Source: QHXQ01 sp045807745
GTDB lineage: Bacteria > Acidobacteriota > Blastocatellia > Pyrinomonadales > Pyrinomonadaceae
DNA: 64,000 bases
Assembly (NCBI GenBank): GCA_045807745.1
Contig: JBJMGT010000043.1
Coordinates: 62,001 to 126,000, forward strand
Direction of reading: 5' to 3'
In this document: positions 44,342 through 52,859 of the stretch, piece by piece
How the letters are laid out: each line of letters begins with the position of its first letter
Numbering within the stretch: the first letter of the stretch is position 1
The notes under the pieces: model-generated
Database searches by the model: none
What the model saw: the letters and a program-made list of their open reading frames with translations, nothing else
Told to the model about the DNA's origin: nothing
Program-made: the position numbers and the translations under genes

Positions 44342-44411
44342 AGTGCCGAGTGCCGAGTGCCGAGTGCCGAGCTAAAACAAGCTCTGATCTTGTCACTCGT
44401 CACTCGGCACT
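44342..44411. repeat. Tandem AGTGCCG words and inverted copy upstream of polA
   Basis: AGTGCCG repeated four times is followed by CACTCGTCACTCGGCACT, its approximate complement, in the gap between the divergent lpxC and polA. It is related in style to the repeat at 26616. Confidence 0.6.
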
Positions 44412-44469
44412 TATCACTGCTTTTATTCCCTTGTCACCCGGCCCTGCTTTCTCTATCATCAAATTCACA

Positions 44470-47205
44470 ATGCCGGACACACAGGGTTCGTCGCCGACGC
44501 CGACGGAGCGGGTCTATCTGATCGACTCGTTCTCGCACATCTTCCGAGCCTTCTTTGCGCCGATGGGCGGGCGCATGGAGCCGCTGCGCAACAGTAGCGG
44601 GCAGGTGACGCAGGCCGTCTTCATCTTCACCAGCATGCTCAGGAAGTTGCTTGCCGACGAACAGCCCGCTTATATCGCCGCTGTCTTCGAGTCGGGCGTG
44701 CCTACGTTCCGCCACGAGATGGACGCAGGCTACAAGGCGCATCGCACAGAGATGCCCGACGAGTTGGCCTCGCAGATTCCATACATCGTCCGCGTCTGCG
44801 AAGCTTTCAACATTCCGATCTTAAACGTCCCCGGCTATGAAGCCGACGACGTGATCGGCGCGCTCGCCGTGCAGGCCGCAGCGAAGGGTTTGCAGGCCGT
44901 CATCGTCTCGAACGACAAGGATATGTGCCAACTCGTGCGCGACCCGCTCGTCATCTGCATGCGGCAAAACTCGCAGAACGTGAAACGCAAAGAGCCTGTG
45001 CCGCCGGTCGAGTGGTGCGACGAGGCTTGGGTCGAACAGAAGTTTGGCGTGCCCCCGACACAGATCATCGAGCTGCTCGGCTTGATGGGCGACTCGGTGG
45101 ATAACATTCCGGGCGCGCCCGGCATCGGCGCGAAGGGCGCAGTACAGATCATCAAACAGTTCGGCTCGATTGAGCATGCGCTCAAAGGTTGGGAGGCGGT
45201 CAAACACAAGACCTATCGCGAATCTTTGCGCGAAAACGCGGACTTGATCCGGCAGTCGCGCGAGTTGGCGACGATCAAGACGGACGTGAACATCACGCTC
45301 GATCTTGATCAGTTGCGCTCGCGTCCGCCTGATCGCCCCGCCGCTTACGCGCTCTTCCGCGAGCTTGAGTTCCAGACCTTGACGCGCGAGTTCGCCGACG
45401 CGGCCGGGAGCGTCGATCTAGGGCCAAGCGCTCAGCGCCGCTATCGCATGATCCGCAACGCGGCGGAACTTGAACCGCTCGTGCGCAAGCTCTGGGAGAC
45501 GGAGCATTGGGCGTTTGCCGTCGCCGACTCGACGCCTGCGGGCGCGGGCACGCAAGGCTCGACGCGCGAACAGGGCTTGCCGACTGGGTTAGCCATCTCG
45601 TCGGCCGCGTTTACATCCGCCTTCATCGAGCTCGAAAATTTTGCCGACGGTGCGGAAGCCGCCGCCGCCATGTTGCGCGACGTGCTCGGCAACGGGCTGC
45701 TGGAAAAATCCGTGCACGATCTCAAACGCGCGACTGCATTGCTCGCGCCGCTAGGGCTAAAGTTGGAAGGCGTGACCGACGACACCTTGCTCGCCGCCTA
45801 CCTGCTCGATCCGATCCGCAGCAAGTACGACTTGGCCGATCTGGCGCGCGAGACGAGTATCGCCGACGGCTGGACGGACACGGGCGAGGGCTGGACGGAG
45901 CAACAGTGGCGCGCGGCCGAGACGGCCGACCTGACCGCGCAAGTGGCCGATGTGCTGCACGGGCGCGTGCTCGAACAGGGACTTGAGACGATCTACAACG
46001 AGATGGAGTTGCCGCTTGCGCCGTTGCTGCACCGCATGGAGGCGGCAGGCTTGCGCGTGGACACGAAGGCCCTCGGCGAGTTGTCGAAGTTCTTTGGCGC
46101 GGAGTTGGAGAAGCTGACCGCACAGATTTACAAGGTGGCGGGACGCGAGTTCAAGATCAGCTCGCCCAAACAGGTCGGCGAGGTCTTGGAAGAGTTGAAC
46201 ATCAGCACGGGCCGGAAGACTTCGACCGGTCAAGTCTCGACCAATCGGGCCGTGCTGGAAGAACTTGCGCAACATTACGAGTTGCCGCGTCTGATCATCG
46301 AATACCGCGAGCTTGATAAACTGAAAGCGACCTACACGGACTCGCTGCCCGCGCTCGTCGGCCCGGACGGGCGCATACACAGTCAGCTCAATCAGACCGT
46401 GACGGCGACGGGTCGTTTGAGTAGTTCGGACCCCAATCTGCAAAACATTCCCATCCGCACCGAACTCGGTCGCCGCATCCGGCGCGCGTTCGTGCCCGAC
46501 AAGGGCAACGTCTTCGTCGCGGCCGATTACTCGCAACTCGAATTGCGCCTGCTCGCGCACATCACGCGCGACCCCGTCATGCTCGACGCGTTCCAGAAAG
46601 GCGAAGATATACACACGCGCACGGCACAACTCGTCTTCGGCGCAAAGACGAAAGAGGAGTTAAAAGAGAAGCGCCGCTTCGCCAAGATCGTCAACTTCGC
46701 CATCGCCTATGCGGTCGAGCCGTTCGGGCTGTCGCAGCGCGTCGGCATCTCACGCAAAGAAGCGAAGCAGGTCATTGACGACTACTACAAGACCTACAAG
46801 GGCGTGCGCGCGTACATGGACAAAGTGCCGGAAGAGGCACGCGAGAAAGGCTACGTACGTTCCATGTACGGCCGCATCAGACCGTTGCCGACCATCAACG
46901 ACCGCAACGGCCAAATCCGCGCCCGCGCCGAACGCGAGGCCATCAACATGCCCATTCAAGGCTCGGCGAGTGACATCGTCAAGGTCGCGATGCTCAGAGT
47001 TGACGAAGCCTTACGGCGCGCGGGCTTGCAGACGCGCATGGTCATGCAGGTGCATGACGAGCTACTGCTCGAAGCCCCAAAGGCAGAGGCCGCGCAAGCC
47101 GCCGCGATCCTCAAACGCGAGATGGAGACGGCCGTCGAACTGGACGTGCCCCTCGAAGTCGAACTCGGCACCGGCGCAAACTGGATGGACGTGAAAGGAC
47201 AGTGA
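44470..47205 (+). CDS. polA: DNA polymerase I
   Basis: A 911 aa family A polymerase for repair and Okazaki-fragment processing. The 5'-3' nuclease domain (1-290) shows VPGYEADDVIGALA and IVSNDKDM with GLMGDSVDNIPGAPGIG. The middle domain keeps the fold but not the DxE site of a proofreading nuclease (FAVADSTPAG), so 3'-5' activity is probably absent. The polymerase part has motif A DYSQLELRLLAH, motif B KIVNFAIAYAVEPFG and motif C QVHDELLLE. Motif B has Ala where two Gly are usual. The start is ATG at 44470; upstream frame is repeats. Confidence 0.96.
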   Translation: MPDTQGSSPTPTERVYLIDSFSHIFRAFFAPMGGRMEPLRNSSGQVTQAVFIFTSMLRKLLADEQPAYIAAVFESGVPTFRHEMDAGYKAHRTEMPDELASQIPYIVRVCEAFNIPILNVPGYEADDVIGALAVQAAAKGLQAVIVSNDKDMCQLVRDPLVICMRQNSQNVKRKEPVPPVEWCDEAWVEQKFGVPPTQIIELLGLMGDSVDNIPGAPGIGAKGAVQIIKQFGSIEHALKGWEAVKHKTYRESLRENADLIRQSRELATIKTDVNITLDLDQLRSRPPDRPAAYALFRELEFQTLTREFADAAGSVDLGPSAQRRYRMIRNAAELEPLVRKLWETEHWAFAVADSTPAGAGTQGSTREQGLPTGLAISSAAFTSAFIELENFADGAEAAAAMLRDVLGNGLLEKSVHDLKRATALLAPLGLKLEGVTDDTLLAAYLLDPIRSKYDLADLARETSIADGWTDTGEGWTEQQWRAAETADLTAQVADVLHGRVLEQGLETIYNEMELPLAPLLHRMEAAGLRVDTKALGELSKFFGAELEKLTAQIYKVAGREFKISSPKQVGEVLEELNISTGRKTSTGQVSTNRAVLEELAQHYELPRLIIEYRELDKLKATYTDSLPALVGPDGRIHSQLNQTVTATGRLSSSDPNLQNIPIRTELGRRIRRAFVPDKGNVFVAADYSQLELRLLAHITRDPVMLDAFQKGEDIHTRTAQLVFGAKTKEELKEKRRFAKIVNFAIAYAVEPFGLSQRVGISRKEAKQVIDDYYKTYKGVRAYMDKVPEEAREKGYVRSMYGRIRPLPTINDRNGQIRARAEREAINMPIQGSASDIVKVAMLRVDEALRRAGLQTRMVMQVHDELLLEAPKAEAAQAAAILKREMETAVELDVPLEVELGTGANWMDVKGQ

Positions 47206-47255
47206 TGATGAGTGACGAGTAACAATCTAAGACTGAGCAGCACGCGGGCGGGCGC

Positions 47256-49130
47256 GTGGTGTATAGCCGTTTGCACACGGAGGATGAGCCGGGTGGTGCG
47301 CCAGCGGGTGGCCCCGCGCCGTCGGCGGGCGGCGTGCACCTGCCGGGTGGGCGCGAGGTCGAGCCGATGCTGCCGGTGCTGCTCGGCAGCTTCGTCCTGC
47401 TCGTCGCGCTGGTCGTGGCGCTCGGCTGGCTGAGCGAAGGGGAAGTGCGGCAGGTCAGTACAGAGGTGCAGAATCGCGAACAACAACAGGCCATCAAGAC
47501 CAAGTACCTGTTGGAACTGCGCAACTCAATCGTCACGCTTGAAGCCGAAGCGCTGACGCGGCACGAGGAGTTGCAACGCCGCGACCAGCAGGGCGACATC
47601 ATCATCCCGTTCGAGAAGCGTTTGGGGCACGCGCGCGACGAAGTGCAGGCGCAACTGCCCGCCTTCGACCGCCTGCCTGTCGCGCAGACGCCGCCGGGGC
47701 GCGCCTTCCGGCAGACGCTCGACCGCTACATACACGCGACCGAAGACCCGCGCAACTACACGCTCGATGCGTTCGCGCTCTTGCGCGATCTGGACGAACC
47801 GTTGCGGCAGTTCATCAAACAGTCGCAGGATGAGCAGGAAGACCTCATCCGCGTGCGCCTGTTAGCAGAGCAGGCGGCGGCGGCGCGCATCCAGCGGCTC
47901 ACCTTCGCGGCGGCCACGCTCGCCGTGCTGATCGCTGTGTTGGCCGTCTGGGAGTTGCAACGTCGCTTCCGCGAGTTGCGCGCAAGCTTGACAGTGGCGC
48001 GGCGCGAGCGGCAGTTCAACGCGCAGATGCTCGAAGGCATGATGAGCGCCGTCGCCGCGCTCGACGCGCAGGCGCGCATACGCAGTGCCAATCAGACCTT
48101 CTTCCGGCTCTTCCCGCGCGCGGCGGTCGGCGCATCCGCCTATGATCAGATCGCCGACGAAGAGGGCATGAAACTACTCGCCGCCGCCACTGCCGGGCGC
48201 GTCGAACGACCCACTTATCACGGGCGCTGGCTGCTCGGCACTGACGGCGCAAACGGTGCGCACGCTGCCCCCGACACAGACGGGCCGCCGGCGGCCGCGC
48301 GCCGCTTCGATGTCTATTCGTCGCCGCTCCAGCTTGATGGTGAGCAGGGCCAAATCCTCACGCTCGTGGACGTGACCGAAGCGGCGGCGACCGAGTTGGA
48401 GTTGCGGCGTAAGACTTCACTCGCGGCCGTCGGGCAGGCGTCGGCGCAAGTTGCGCACGAGATCAGAAACCCTCTGGGCAGCATACGCCTCGGCGTCGCC
48501 ATGCTGCGCGACATGACTGAGAACCCGGAAGCGCACAACACCATCGAGTTGGTCGAGCGCGGCATCGCGCACTTGAACAAGCTAACGGTGGATGTAACCG
48601 AGTTCTCGCGCGAACGCGAGTTGACGCTCGCAGAGGTGAACATCAACGACCTGCTCGACGCGAGCCTCGAACTCGTCGCCGACCGCTTGCAAGCCAAGCA
48701 GACGAGCGTGGAGCGCCACTACACGGCCGCGCCGCTGACGGGCACGCTCGACGCTGATCAAATGCGGCAAGTGTTCGTCAACCTGATCGCCAACGCGGTG
48801 GATGCCAGCGCCGCAGGCGCAACCGTCCGGCTTACCACCGAGCGCACCACACTGTCGCAGAGCAGGGACAAAGAGCACACGTCCGCGTCCGGCACGATCC
48901 ACGCCGCGCGCATCACCATCACAGATCAAGGTCAGGGCATAGACGAACGCATCCGCGCCCACCTCTTCGAGCCATTCTTCACCACCAAAAAACGGGGCAC
49001 CGGTTTAGGGCTGGCCATCGTCAAAAAGATTGTCGAACAACACAACGGGCGCGTCTCCGTCGAGAGCACGCCCGGTCAAGGCACAAGCTTTCACGTCGAG
49101 CTACCGCTCAAACAGGAGCGCTCAGCTTAA
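47256..49130 (+). CDS. Membrane sensor histidine kinase
   Basis: A 624 aa protein: N-terminal TM helix (about 39-58), a periplasmic helical sensor region (about 60-210), second TM (about 217-234), a PAS-like segment (about 255-380), then HisKA and HATPase_c. The phosphoacceptor is H401 in QVAHEIRNPLGSIRLG. N box NLIANAVDAS, G1 DQGQGID, F box FEPFFTTK and G2 GTGLGLAIV follow. The start is GTG at 47256, 50 bp after polA. No response regulator adjoins it; the stand-alone receiver at 51690 is a possible partner. Confidence 0.93.
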   Translation: MVYSRLHTEDEPGGAPAGGPAPSAGGVHLPGGREVEPMLPVLLGSFVLLVALVVALGWLSEGEVRQVSTEVQNREQQQAIKTKYLLELRNSIVTLEAEALTRHEELQRRDQQGDIIIPFEKRLGHARDEVQAQLPAFDRLPVAQTPPGRAFRQTLDRYIHATEDPRNYTLDAFALLRDLDEPLRQFIKQSQDEQEDLIRVRLLAEQAAAARIQRLTFAAATLAVLIAVLAVWELQRRFRELRASLTVARRERQFNAQMLEGMMSAVAALDAQARIRSANQTFFRLFPRAAVGASAYDQIADEEGMKLLAAATAGRVERPTYHGRWLLGTDGANGAHAAPDTDGPPAAARRFDVYSSPLQLDGEQGQILTLVDVTEAAATELELRRKTSLAAVGQASAQVAHEIRNPLGSIRLGVAMLRDMTENPEAHNTIELVERGIAHLNKLTVDVTEFSRERELTLAEVNINDLLDASLELVADRLQAKQTSVERHYTAAPLTGTLDADQMRQVFVNLIANAVDASAAGATVRLTTERTTLSQSRDKEHTSASGTIHAARITITDQGQGIDERIRAHLFEPFFTTKKRGTGLGLAIVKKIVEQHNGRVSVESTPGQGTSFHVELPLKQERSA

Positions 49131-49186
49131 CGTTGACCAGCATGGCCATAATGTTCACCTGTGCGGCGGAGCAAGCCTAAAGGGCC

Positions 49187-49945
49187 GTGCGCGTAAAACT
49201 CACATTGACCGCTTTGCAGCGCACAACCATGCTGCCGCTCAACTATCAGCACGCCGTCGCCGCGATGATCTACGCTACGCTCGGTCAGGCTTCAAACGAT
49301 TTCGCCGCGCGTCTCCACGACACAGGCTTCCATGCCGACGGGCGCGCCTTCAAGCTGTTCACCTTCTCGCGCCTGACGACCGCGCACAGCCGGCTCGTCG
49401 GCGACCGGCTGCTGCTCGCGGAGCCGACCGTCTATCTACAGATCACTTCGCCGGTCGGCAATTTCGTCGAGCACTTCGTGGCCGGTCTCTTCCAGTGCGC
49501 GACGTTCAATATCGCGGGCGCGCAGTTCCGGCTCACTGAGGCCGAGACATTGCCTGCGCCCGCGTTCACGAACCGGATGCGCTTGCGCGCCCTGTCGCCG
49601 ATCACGGAATCGGTCGGCGAGGGGCAGCAGCATCCGCGCTTTCTCAATCCCGCCGATGATTGGTCTGAGGTTGTGCGCCAGAATCTCCTGCGCAAACATC
49701 GCGCGCTGTACGGGCATGAACCGGCCGACACGGAGTTGCGCTGGACTTGGGACGAAGCGTATCTGTCCGCCGCCGCCCAACACGGTCGGCGCGCCTCTGT
49801 GCTCACGGACATACGCGGCATCAAGGTACGCGGCTGGCTCGCACCTTTCATCGTTGAAGGCAGCAAAGAATTGATCGAGTTGGGTTACGAGGCCGGCTAC
49901 GGCGCGCGCAATTCGATGGGCTTCGGGATGGCGGAGGTTGCGTAA
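49187..49945 (+). CDS. cas6: CRISPR repeat endoribonuclease Cas6, without other cas genes
   Basis: A 252 aa protein with the Cas6 RAMP layout: opening VKLTLTALQRTTMLPLNY and YQHAVAAMIYATL, FKLFTFSRL, EPTVYLQITSPV, and the C-terminal Gly-rich loop GYEAGYGARNSMGFGMAEV. Cas6 cuts CRISPR precursor RNA within its repeat hairpin. Two RRM-like halves are implied. The start is GTG at 49187. No array, Cas1/2 or effector lies anywhere in this 64-kb window, so it is an orphan, or works with a distant array. A palindromic repeat begins 2 bp after its stop. Confidence 0.88.
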   Translation: MRVKLTLTALQRTTMLPLNYQHAVAAMIYATLGQASNDFAARLHDTGFHADGRAFKLFTFSRLTTAHSRLVGDRLLLAEPTVYLQITSPVGNFVEHFVAGLFQCATFNIAGAQFRLTEAETLPAPAFTNRMRLRALSPITESVGEGQQHPRFLNPADDWSEVVRQNLLRKHRALYGHEPADTELRWTWDEAYLSAAAQHGRRASVLTDIRGIKVRGWLAPFIVEGSKELIELGYEAGYGARNSMGFGMAEVA

Positions 49946-49946
49946 A

Positions 49947-50044
49947 GCTGGGAGCGCGGGCGTCCCGCCCGCCTTGAGCGCGTAAGCGCGAACAACTGAC
50001 GCGCCTCACGGCTCGTTGGCGGGCGGGACGCCCGCGCTCCCGGC
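49947..50044. repeat. 98-bp GGGAGCGC palindromic element after cas6
   Basis: 27-nt ends starting GCTGGGAGCGCGGGCGTCCC and ending GGGACGCCCGCGCTCCCGGC, complementary except at one position, flank a 44-bp core with TTGAGCGCGTAAGCGCGAACAA. Same family as 16001 and 18706. It separates the convergent cas6 and 50063 genes. Confidence 0.85.
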
Positions 50045-50062
50045 GAGATGGCCTTACGTACT

Positions 50063-50746
50063 TCACTTAGGTGCGGGTGGAGGGGCGGGCGGCTGCGGGG
50101 CGCTGGCGTGGCGCGGCGCGCGTTCCGTGTGGCTGGCGCTCGTCCATTCGGCGAGCGCCGCAGGGTCGTCGCGAAAGATGTTGCGCACGATGGCGTCCAA
50201 CTCGCGCGTGGCATTCATCCCGCGATCAATGGCCGCGTCAATGGCGACGGTCGCCGCGACGCGCTCGCCGGTCTGCTGCGCGCGGCTGTCAATCGACGTG
50301 GCAAACGCCGCTATGTCCGCGTTGAGGTCGTCAATAAAATCTTCGGGCAGTCCGCGCCGCGTGAACTCGGCCTTGAGCGGCGCGGCGTCCTGCGCGAAGG
50401 CGCGCGCCGCCGCGAGCCACGCCTGATCGCCGGCATTGCGCGGCAGGCGAAACTTATCTTCCAGACCGGGTGTGGTGAGCGCCATGACGCGCGCGGTGCG
50501 ACTGATGGCTTCGAGGTCTTCGCGCAGCGCGGCGCGCGCCGCCGCCTTGTGCGTCGTGCCCGCTTTCGCGCCGCGCTGCCCGGACGCTTGCGCCGTCGAG
50601 TGGCTTTCCAATTCCGTAATGACCGCGTCGAGTTCTGCGAGCACTTCCGCGCCGCACGTCTTCGATGGGAACGCGGCCGCGTGCGCCCGGCCGAACACGC
50701 TCTCGCGTATGAACATCTCCAAGCGTCGAATCTCTGAGTCTCTCAT
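50063..50746 (-). CDS. Conserved helical protein of unknown function
   Basis: A 227 aa, largely helical, soluble protein that starts MRDSEIRRLEMFIRESVF and contains ALREDLEAISRTARVMA and EDKFRLPRNAGDQAWLAAAR. It lacks cysteine-rich or catalytic patterns and ends in a Pro-rich tail (PQPPAPPPAPK). It resembles a family of hypothetical proteins often scattered through acidobacterial genomes, but I cannot give a function. The ATG has GGAG upstream. The gap 50747-51032 upstream shows no gene. Confidence 0.8.
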   Translation of the reverse strand: MRDSEIRRLEMFIRESVFGRAHAAAFPSKTCGAEVLAELDAVITELESHSTAQASGQRGAKAGTTHKAAARAALREDLEAISRTARVMALTTPGLEDKFRLPRNAGDQAWLAAARAFAQDAAPLKAEFTRRGLPEDFIDDLNADIAAFATSIDSRAQQTGERVAATVAIDAAIDRGMNATRELDAIVRNIFRDDPAALAEWTSASHTERAPRHASAPQPPAPPPAPK

Positions 50747-51032
50747 GATCTAGTCTCCTTCGTAGGTGAAGCTCAAAGGATGGGTATGTCCTTGAAGCGG
50801 GATTGAGGAAACCGGCTAGGCGAGGTGCTAGCCGACGGGTTTGCTACCGTTGATTCTGTGACCGCTTGCTCTGCTGTGACCGTTGCGTAAGGACTTGCGA
50901 CGTGTAACGACAACTTGTGACGAGCGCGGATTATACTCCCGTTTCATCCGCGCCGGCTGAATTTTTCGCCCCCACCCAAAACTGCGCCCCGCGCGGCTTT
51001 GCTATCCGCCCGCTCAACCCGACTCCCGACCC

Positions 51033-51242
51033 GATATGCGCGCCGCGCGCACCGATATAACCGGCGCAAACGCCGATATACTCAACTTTCAGCCTGATAT
51101 AGCCAGCGCGAACGCTGATATAGTCGGCTTTTACACTGATATGGTTGGTTTGCGCACTGATATAGCCGTCTTTCACGCCGATATAGCCATCTTTCACCTT
51201 GATATAGCGCACGGACGCGTGGATATAGCCTGCGCGCACGGC
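51033..51242. repeat. Ten degenerate units exactly 21 bp apart (GATATA core)
   Basis: GATAT[AG] occurs at 51033, 51054, 51075, 51096, 51117, 51138, 51159, 51180, 51201 and 51222: always 21 bp, with no insertion or deletion, while the 15 bp between vary (typical unit ACGCTGATATAGCC...TTC). Both strands stay open, giving seven-residue repeats: xxADIxx on plus (51036-51275) or VKxGYIx on minus (51305-50931, TTG start). It may encode a small repeat protein or be a phased DNA element; neither has a good ribosome site. Confidence 0.85.
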
Positions 51243-51320
51243 GCTACGCTGCCCGTTGACGCTGAAAACGGCTGAAAACAGCCGTAAATCGAGCTTTTCG
51301 CTCAAAATCTGTTTGCAAAG

Positions 51321-51513
51321 TCCCGTAGGGACGCTCTGACATTAGCCCAGCGATTCATCGCTGGGTTGGCGGCACGAAAGGTAATGAGAATCCCGTAGGG
51401 ACGATTGAACTGAGTGCTTGCGCTCAGTCGTCCCTACGGGACTATATGCTTCTACCGGGCACTTTCTCCCAGCACTAAAAGTGCTGGGCTATTGTCACGT
51501 CGTCCCTACGGGA
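51321..51513. repeat. Cluster of four CCCGTAGGGACG palindromic repeats
   Basis: TCCCGTAGGGACG stands at 51321 and 51391 in one direction and CGTCCCTACGGGA at 51429 and 51501 in the other. Between them are hairpins AGCCCAGCGATTCATCGCTG and CCCAGCACTAAAAGTGCTGG, and GACTGAGCGCAAGC-type arms. The style is that of REP-like, RAYT-type elements known in several phyla. No transposase for them is in the window. The rest of 50747-51689 has no gene I can support. Confidence 0.75.
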
Positions 51514-51588
51514 CTTCGCAGCCAACTTCTCAGCCTCCCGCCTGTTCATTCTGACAAGCCGGAAGTAGTTTGACAGGTACTGACAACG

Positions 51589-51631
51589 AAAACTTGGCCG
51601 CCATGCCCTTCGCCCCGCAACATGGCGGCCA
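51589..51631 (-). terminator. Terminator-like hairpin after the response regulator
   Basis: TGGCCGCCATG and CATGGCGGCCA form an 11-bp stem with a 15-nt loop, followed on the minus strand by AGTTTTCG. It lies about 60 bp after the stop at 51690. Confidence 0.6.
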
Positions 51632-51689
51632 CGCGGCACAGTCTCCACGGCCTACCCAAAGACGTGCCAGCGCGGGCTGCGCGCCCCAC

Positions 51690-52061
51690 CTATCGCGCAG
51701 CCCGATTGACTAACCGCGAGATCGTCGGCACGAGCCGCGCGACCCCCTCCGGTTTCATGAGAAATGCATCTGCGCCCACCTCTGTAGCTGTCTGGGTCAT
51801 GTCTCTGGCCGACATCATGATGATCGGTGTGGCTTGTCGGTGCGGCAGGGTGCGCGCGTGCTGAATCAACCGCCAGCCGTCGAGGCCGGGCAGTTCGTTA
51901 TCCATGAGCAACAGATCGTAGTGCGTGCGGCTCTCAAGCGCGCGCAGCCCGGCGGGGCCATCCGGGCAGAGGGTCACGCGCCAGCCTTCATAGGCCAGCA
52001 GTTCTTTCACGGTGGCGGCGACGAGTTGATTATCTTCGACGTGCAGGATGGTGAGGTGCAT
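51690..52061 (-). CDS. Stand-alone response regulator receiver
   Basis: A 123 aa protein that is only a CheY-like receiver domain: acidic pocket ED (residues 9-10) in ILHVEDNQ, phosphoacceptor D54 in LLLMDNELPG, Ser/Thr region PIIMMSARDM and Lys in DAFLMKPEG. No output domain follows. The ATG 52061 has AAGGAT upstream. It may serve the orphan histidine kinase at 47256 or another kinase elsewhere. Confidence 0.93.
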   Translation of the reverse strand: MHLTILHVEDNQLVAATVKELLAYEGWRVTLCPDGPAGLRALESRTHYDLLLMDNELPGLDGWRLIQHARTLPHRQATPIIMMSARDMTQTATEVGADAFLMKPEGVARLVPTISRLVNRAAR

Positions 52062-52268
52062 CTGTGTTATCCTTGCGCCCGTTCTAGTCTTTGAAAACAA
52101 CGGTCATGCGTAGCTCACCCCCACAGATTGCCGAGTGATGAGCGTCGCCGTTGAGCATGAAAGGTTCATACTCACGGCGATAATTACGGGCAACAAGATT
52201 ATATGGATAGCTATCCATATAAGCAAGCCGTTGTGCGTTACTGCCTATCTATCAGGAGGCAATTCCTG

Positions 52269-52583
52269 ATGGGTAGCGCGCGTCCGAGGCCGGCTCGCTT
52301 GGCCGAAAAGCTGCTTCAGATTCGTAATGCGCTTGGTCTGACTCAGACCGAGATGCTCAAGCGTTTGGGTGCAGAAGATTCGATTGATTACACGACGATC
52401 TCGAAATATGAACTGGACAAAAACGAGCCGCCGCTAATGCTTCTCCTGCAATATGCCCGCGCCGCCAATATTATTGTTGACGTGCTAATTGACGATGAGC
52501 TAGACCTACCAGACAGACTGCCAAGCCCGACGAAGAGTGAAGGCGTCAAGCGCAAGTCGCCCGCCCGCAGCAAGAAACGTTAA
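52269..52583 (+). CDS. XRE-family helix-turn-helix protein
   Basis: A 104 aa DNA-binding protein. The HTH_XRE core is KLLQIRNALGLTQTEMLKRL followed by TISKYELDKNEPPLMLLLQY, where the recognition helix falls. The C-terminus is basic (KSPARSKKR). The ATG at 52269 has a strong AGGAGG upstream. Single-domain regulators of this type often control a neighbouring operon, but no partner is clear. The 276 bp after it show no gene. Confidence 0.9.
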   Translation: MGSARPRPARLAEKLLQIRNALGLTQTEMLKRLGAEDSIDYTTISKYELDKNEPPLMLLLQYARAANIIVDVLIDDELDLPDRLPSPTKSEGVKRKSPARSKKR

Positions 52584-52859
52584 GCAACGTCCGCTAATTT
52601 GCAGCCTGCGCCCAAACCCGCCGCGCGCCTTGCGTCGCGCCCCGTCTTCTGCGCGTAATAACGGCCGCATCGTCGTTCGTTCCGGTCGCACATGCCCGCT
52701 GTCCGGCTGAGCCGTCTGTCCTTTGGTTAAAAAAAATTCGCGGCCCGCGCTCGGCGCGGTTAACACTTGCTGCCGAAGCGCGTCTTTAGAGGCGGACAGG
52801 GGCGTCGCTTAAACGTAAACGGGCACTCTCCACCGGCGTCCCTTTGAGGTCTTCACTGC

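Noticed and set aside
50931..51305. 124-aa minus-strand protein with GYI heptads
   Set aside because: Not listed as a gene: TTG start without ribosome site and both strands open. Kept as a repeat and a finding.
51033..51513. CRISPR array beside cas6
   Set aside because: The 21-bp units have a constant core of only six bases, and the CCCGTAGGGACG copies change direction and spacing. No constant repeat with unique spacers exists.
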